Shown one piece after another: positions 39,312 through 41,941 of a DNA stretch of 41,941 nucleotides. The position numbers and the translations under genes were made by a program. The DNA lies in assembly GCA_900541285.1 (NCBI GenBank), contig UQJA01000002.1, positions 1-41,941 on the forward strand, given 5' to 3'. The notes under the pieces were generated by a model. That model searched no databases and was not told the DNA's origin. It saw only the letters and a list, made by a program, of their open reading frames with translations. This DNA is from an uncultured Collinsella sp. GTDB lineage: Bacteria > Actinomycetota > Coriobacteriia > Coriobacteriales > Coriobacteriaceae. The number at the start of each line of letters is the position of its first letter. The stretch's first letter is position 1.

Positions 39312-40234
39312 AGCTCCACCCTCATAATGCGCCGGATAACCACCAGGGCAACGGCGTTGAGGGCGAGACCCAGCACCACAGCGCCCGCACCGGCAGGCGT
39401 CGCAAGACCGCGACGAAAATCTGCCGAAAGCAGCGCCAACACCGCGCATATGCCCGCCGGCATCGCCGCGACCATATGCGCCGACATGCGAGCCTGCGAC
39501 GTCTTGACATCCAGGCGGCGCTTGAGCTCAATGCGCTCCCCTACCATGCTCGACGCCTCGGACAGCAAGTCGGCAAGCGGAGCGCCGGTGCGCTGTGACA
39601 CCTTAAGCGCCAAGGTCACAAGCGAAAGACCGGGGGCGTCGATGCGCACGAGCAAGTCATCGAGCGCGTCGGTCGCCGAGATACCGCAATCGATCGCCGC
39701 CGCCACCCGCAAAAACTCGGTATGCACCGGTTCTTGCGCATGAGCGCCCACAAAGCGCATGCCCTGGGCCAGCGAATGTCCCGAGGCAAGCGACATGGAA
39801 AGTGCGGTAAACGCCTCGGGCATGGCCTCTTCTGCATCGTGTTGCTCGCGCCGGCTCTCAAAGCCATCCCGAGCGGCGCCAGCGGCAATCGGAGCAACAA
39901 GTCCCAAGGCAAACCCGAGGGGCGATAACGACACCATCGTTAGTAAAACGCTGCAGACACCGCTCGATAGCAGTAGAAACGCCAAACGCCCCGAAGCATC
40001 TTCAATCACGAGGCCAAGGCGATGCGCCGGAGCCAGCGATGCCCACGAACGGGCGATCTTTTTCAGCAGATCGTTTTCCACCAGCTCACGCGGCAGCTTC
40101 TCTGCCACCGTCTCGAGCGCCTGACGCGCCAGCTCCGCCGGCGGCACCTGCGGCACACGAGGTTCCGCCCCGCACGCCGTCGCAACAGAAAACCCTGCCA
40201 AACCCCCTACGACGAGGGGCACAGCGACCTCCAT
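39308..40234 (-). CDS. tadB: TadB-like pilus platform protein
   Basis: 308 residues. Hydrophobic segments lie at the N-terminus (PLVVGGLAGFSVATACG), near 85-130 (FLLLSSGVCSVLLTMVSLSP) and at the C-terminus (AGAVVLGLALNAVALVVIRR). The GspF domain contains EEAMPEAFTALSMSLASGHS, LAQGMRFVGAHA and LALKVSQRTGAPLADLLSEA. GAGGAGG lies about 8 bases before the ATG, which overlaps tadA by 28 bases. With TadC it forms the inner-membrane platform turned by TadA. Confidence 0.94.
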   Translation of the reverse strand: MEVAVPLVVGGLAGFSVATACGAEPRVPQVPPAELARQALETVAEKLPRELVENDLLKKIARSWASLAPAHRLGLVIEDASGRLAFLLLSSGVCSVLLTMVSLSPLGFALGLVAPIAAGAARDGFESRREQHDAEEAMPEAFTALSMSLASGHSLAQGMRFVGAHAQEPVHTEFLRVAAAIDCGISATDALDDLLVRIDAPGLSLVTLALKVSQRTGAPLADLLSEASSMVGERIELKRRLDVKTSQARMSAHMVAAMPAGICAVLALLSADFRRGLATPAGAGAVVLGLALNAVALVVIRRIMRVEL

Positions 40235-41535
40235 TCGTCCACCTCCTCTTGTGTGAGCGTCCCCGACCGCAGGCCTTCTGCGATAAACGGCGGCTCGCGG
40301 TCAAGCGCCCAGGTGCGCTCGGCGGCATCGAAAGTCACATAGCGCTCGAGCTCTACGCCGCCCGACGCGGCGCGACGCACCCCCGAATACGAGGAGACGA
40401 AGCGCCTGCCATCGGCGTGGCGCTCGGACATCACGATGCCGTCGAGCGCCATGGCAATCTGCTCCTCGATGAGCTCGCTCGGCAGATCGATGCCATAACG
40501 TGCAAGCAACGTCAGACGCACCACGGTCTCCTGTTCTGAACCCGCATGAAGTGTGGTGAGCGACCCGTCGTGGCCCGTATTCATGGCCTGCAACATGTCG
40601 CAGCACTCGGCACCGCGCACCTCGCCCACCACGATGCGGTCGGGGCGCATGCGCAGGGCATTGGTCACCAGGTCGCGGATCGTCACCGCGCCCTCGCCCT
40701 CAATTGAAGCCTCGCGCGCCTCTAGGCGCACCACGTGCGGATGATGCGCAAACTTGAGCTCGGCAGAGTCCTCGATCGTCACGATGCGCTCGCCGGTGGA
40801 AATCTCGCATGACAGCGCGTTGAGCAGGGTGGTCTTACCAGATCCCGTGCCTCCCGCAACCGCCAGGTCCTGTCGCAGCGACACCGCGCACGACAGCAGC
40901 TGCGCATACCAAAGCGGCAGTGACCCCAGCCCCACAAGCTCGTCCAGCGAGCAGATGCGGTCCGAGAACTTTCGGATGGTGAGAATCGGTCCGTCAATCG
41001 CCACAGGCGGAATCACCGCGTTGACGCGATAGCCCGTTTTAAGGCGAGCGTTGACGATGGGGCTGCGCTCGTCGATACGGCGGCCAAGTGGCGAGATGAT
41101 GCGGTCGATAAGCACACGGATCTGCTCATCATCCTCAAACGCATGCTCGATAGGGTACAAGACGCCGCCGCGTTCAAAGAAGGCCGAGCGGCAGCCGTTG
41201 ATCATGATCTCGGTAACGGTGTCGTCCTCGATGAGCGGCTGCAACGGCCCCAGGCCCACCACGTCATCCAAAATCTCGTCGATGATGGTCTCGCGTTCGG
41301 ACGTCGCGAGATCGGTCGGTTCCTCAACATTGAGCGCCGCCTCCACCGCGGGACGCAATTCCGAGCGGGCAAGCGCCGGGTCGATATAGGCGCTGATACG
41401 CGCCACTTCGTCGTAACCCATGCGGTCCATCACAGCGCGCTTGGTGCGTCGTTTCACCGCGCGACGACGCCCCGCATCTACAGGCGCTGCAGCCGCTGCA
41501 GCCCCGGCAGCCTTAATCCTCGTTTGCAGGCTCAT
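40207..41535 (-). CDS. tadA: TadA/CpaF secretion ATPase
   Basis: 442 residues, a type II/IV secretion ATPase powering Flp pilus assembly. The N-terminal domain includes DVVGLGPLQPLIEDDTVTEI and EIMINGC. The core has Walker A VAGGTGSGKTTLLNALS, the Asp box IVTIEDSAELKF, Walker B PDRIVVGEVRGAECCDMLQA and the His box NTGHDGSLTTLHAGS. The start codon overlaps the previous stop (ATGA), with GAGGGTGA about 6 bases upstream. One ATPase gene only is present. Confidence 0.97.
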   Translation of the reverse strand: MSLQTRIKAAGAAAAAAPVDAGRRRAVKRRTKRAVMDRMGYDEVARISAYIDPALARSELRPAVEAALNVEEPTDLATSERETIIDEILDDVVGLGPLQPLIEDDTVTEIMINGCRSAFFERGGVLYPIEHAFEDDEQIRVLIDRIISPLGRRIDERSPIVNARLKTGYRVNAVIPPVAIDGPILTIRKFSDRICSLDELVGLGSLPLWYAQLLSCAVSLRQDLAVAGGTGSGKTTLLNALSCEISTGERIVTIEDSAELKFAHHPHVVRLEAREASIEGEGAVTIRDLVTNALRMRPDRIVVGEVRGAECCDMLQAMNTGHDGSLTTLHAGSEQETVVRLTLLARYGIDLPSELIEEQIAMALDGIVMSERHADGRRFVSSYSGVRRAASGGVELERYVTFDAAERTWALDREPPFIAEGLRSGTLTQEEVDEWRSLCPSS

Positions 41536-41941
41536 CGCTGATCACCCTCGCGCGACCAGGGAAGGCGGATACGCGGGCGTTCGGTGCGCGTTGCACGGTC
41601 GGCGACCATATCGCTCCAAGGGCCGACGGCGCACCCCAGTTCCACGAGCATCTCGCGCGTGGCCTCGCGCACGCTGGTCGCGAAAGCGCTCGTCTGACCC
41701 ACTGCCTCGTCAGCGCGCCCAAACGCCATGAGCGCGGCGAGATCCTGCCCGCCATCGGCGATACGAATCTTTGAGCTCAACGCACAGGCAATCTCAAAGC
41801 GCATGGCGACGTCCTCGTCTGCCCCGCGCGCACCGAACCGGTTGAACACGGCGCTCATGCGCGTGCGCGGCACACCTACTCGACTTGCCAGTTCAATGAC
41901 GCGCGATGCCGATGTCGCGGACGACACCGCCGCATCGCCAA
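41532..41941 (-). CDS. TadZ/CpaE-like ATPase, C-terminal part only
   Basis: The frame is open at the window's right edge, giving about 135 C-terminal residues. SATSASRVIELASRVGVPRT then RMSAVFNRFGARG resembles the late part of MinD/ParA-like ATPases, in which a partner-binding helix is followed by a VxNR strand. The nucleotide motifs would lie outside the window. TadZ/CpaE proteins place the Tad machine in the cell. Identity rests on the resemblance plus its position directly before tadA. Confidence 0.65.
   Translation of the reverse strand, partial: GDAAVSSATSASRVIELASRVGVPRTRMSAVFNRFGARGADEDVAMRFEIACALSSKIRIADGGQDLAALMAFGRADEAVGQTSAFATSVREATREMLVELGCAVGPWSDMVADRATRTERPRIRLPWSREGDQR

Overview
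The window looks like chromosome from a high-GC Gram-positive gut actinobacterium of the class Coriobacteriia, most like Collinsella. This is inference from the gene mix (twin YhgE/Pip proteins, a secretin-less Tad/Flp pilus locus, a Wzz/CpsD/CpsB trio, SerRS/MetRS/RsmI/RsmA housekeeping genes) and from the GC-rich coding style with clear GGAGG-type ribosome sites; no marker rRNA gene is present. Nearly every gene lies on the minus strand. The clear plus-strand exceptions are a D-alanyl-D-alanine carboxypeptidase and a 57-residue membrane miniprotein.

Layout. Positions 1-2600 hold a broken MFS-transporter start at the window edge, an M20D amidohydrolase and an EamA transporter. Positions 2793-7799 hold two abutting YhgE/Pip membrane proteins, followed by a 390-bp intergenic region packed with palindromes, then htpG. 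Positions 10414-13018 are a polysaccharide-control operon (Wzz-like, CpsD-like tyrosine kinase, CpsB-like phosphatase, GNAT). Positions 13214-16310 are pstB with a PhoB/PhoR-like pair. Positions 16414-19912 are a VanR/VanS-like pair divergent from a penicillin-binding-type carboxypeptidase, with a dyad between them. Positions 20045-23100 hold tRNA-Ser, a large lineage-specific TPR-like protein and tRNA-Arg, with an unusual structured insertion in a duplicated tRNA-Arg 3' end. Positions 23178-27714 hold a small hypothetical, serS, the miniprotein, proC, rlmH and an SPFH protein. After a 220-bp inverted-repeat element come tRNA-Leu, tatD-rsmA, metG, rsmI and a GH5-like protein lacking its expected catalytic acid/base residue. 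Then tRNA-Phe and, from 34250 to the end, a Tad pilus operon: TadZ-like (partial), TadA, TadB, TadC, Flp, an accessory membrane protein, three TadE/Flp-like pseudopilins, a 717-residue TadG-like protein and a DUF192 protein.

How it fits together. Much of the window concerns the cell surface: envelope remodelling (YhgE, carboxypeptidase, VanRS-like), polysaccharide length control, phosphate sensing and adhesive pilus assembly. The rest is translation and RNA modification (SerRS, MetRS, RsmA, RsmI, RlmH, four tRNAs). The least explained signals are non-coding: a recurrent hairpin with similar internal loops found after several genes, the tRNA-Arg insertion, and two further inverted-repeat elements. 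No CRISPR array, rRNA, integrase or transposase gene was seen.
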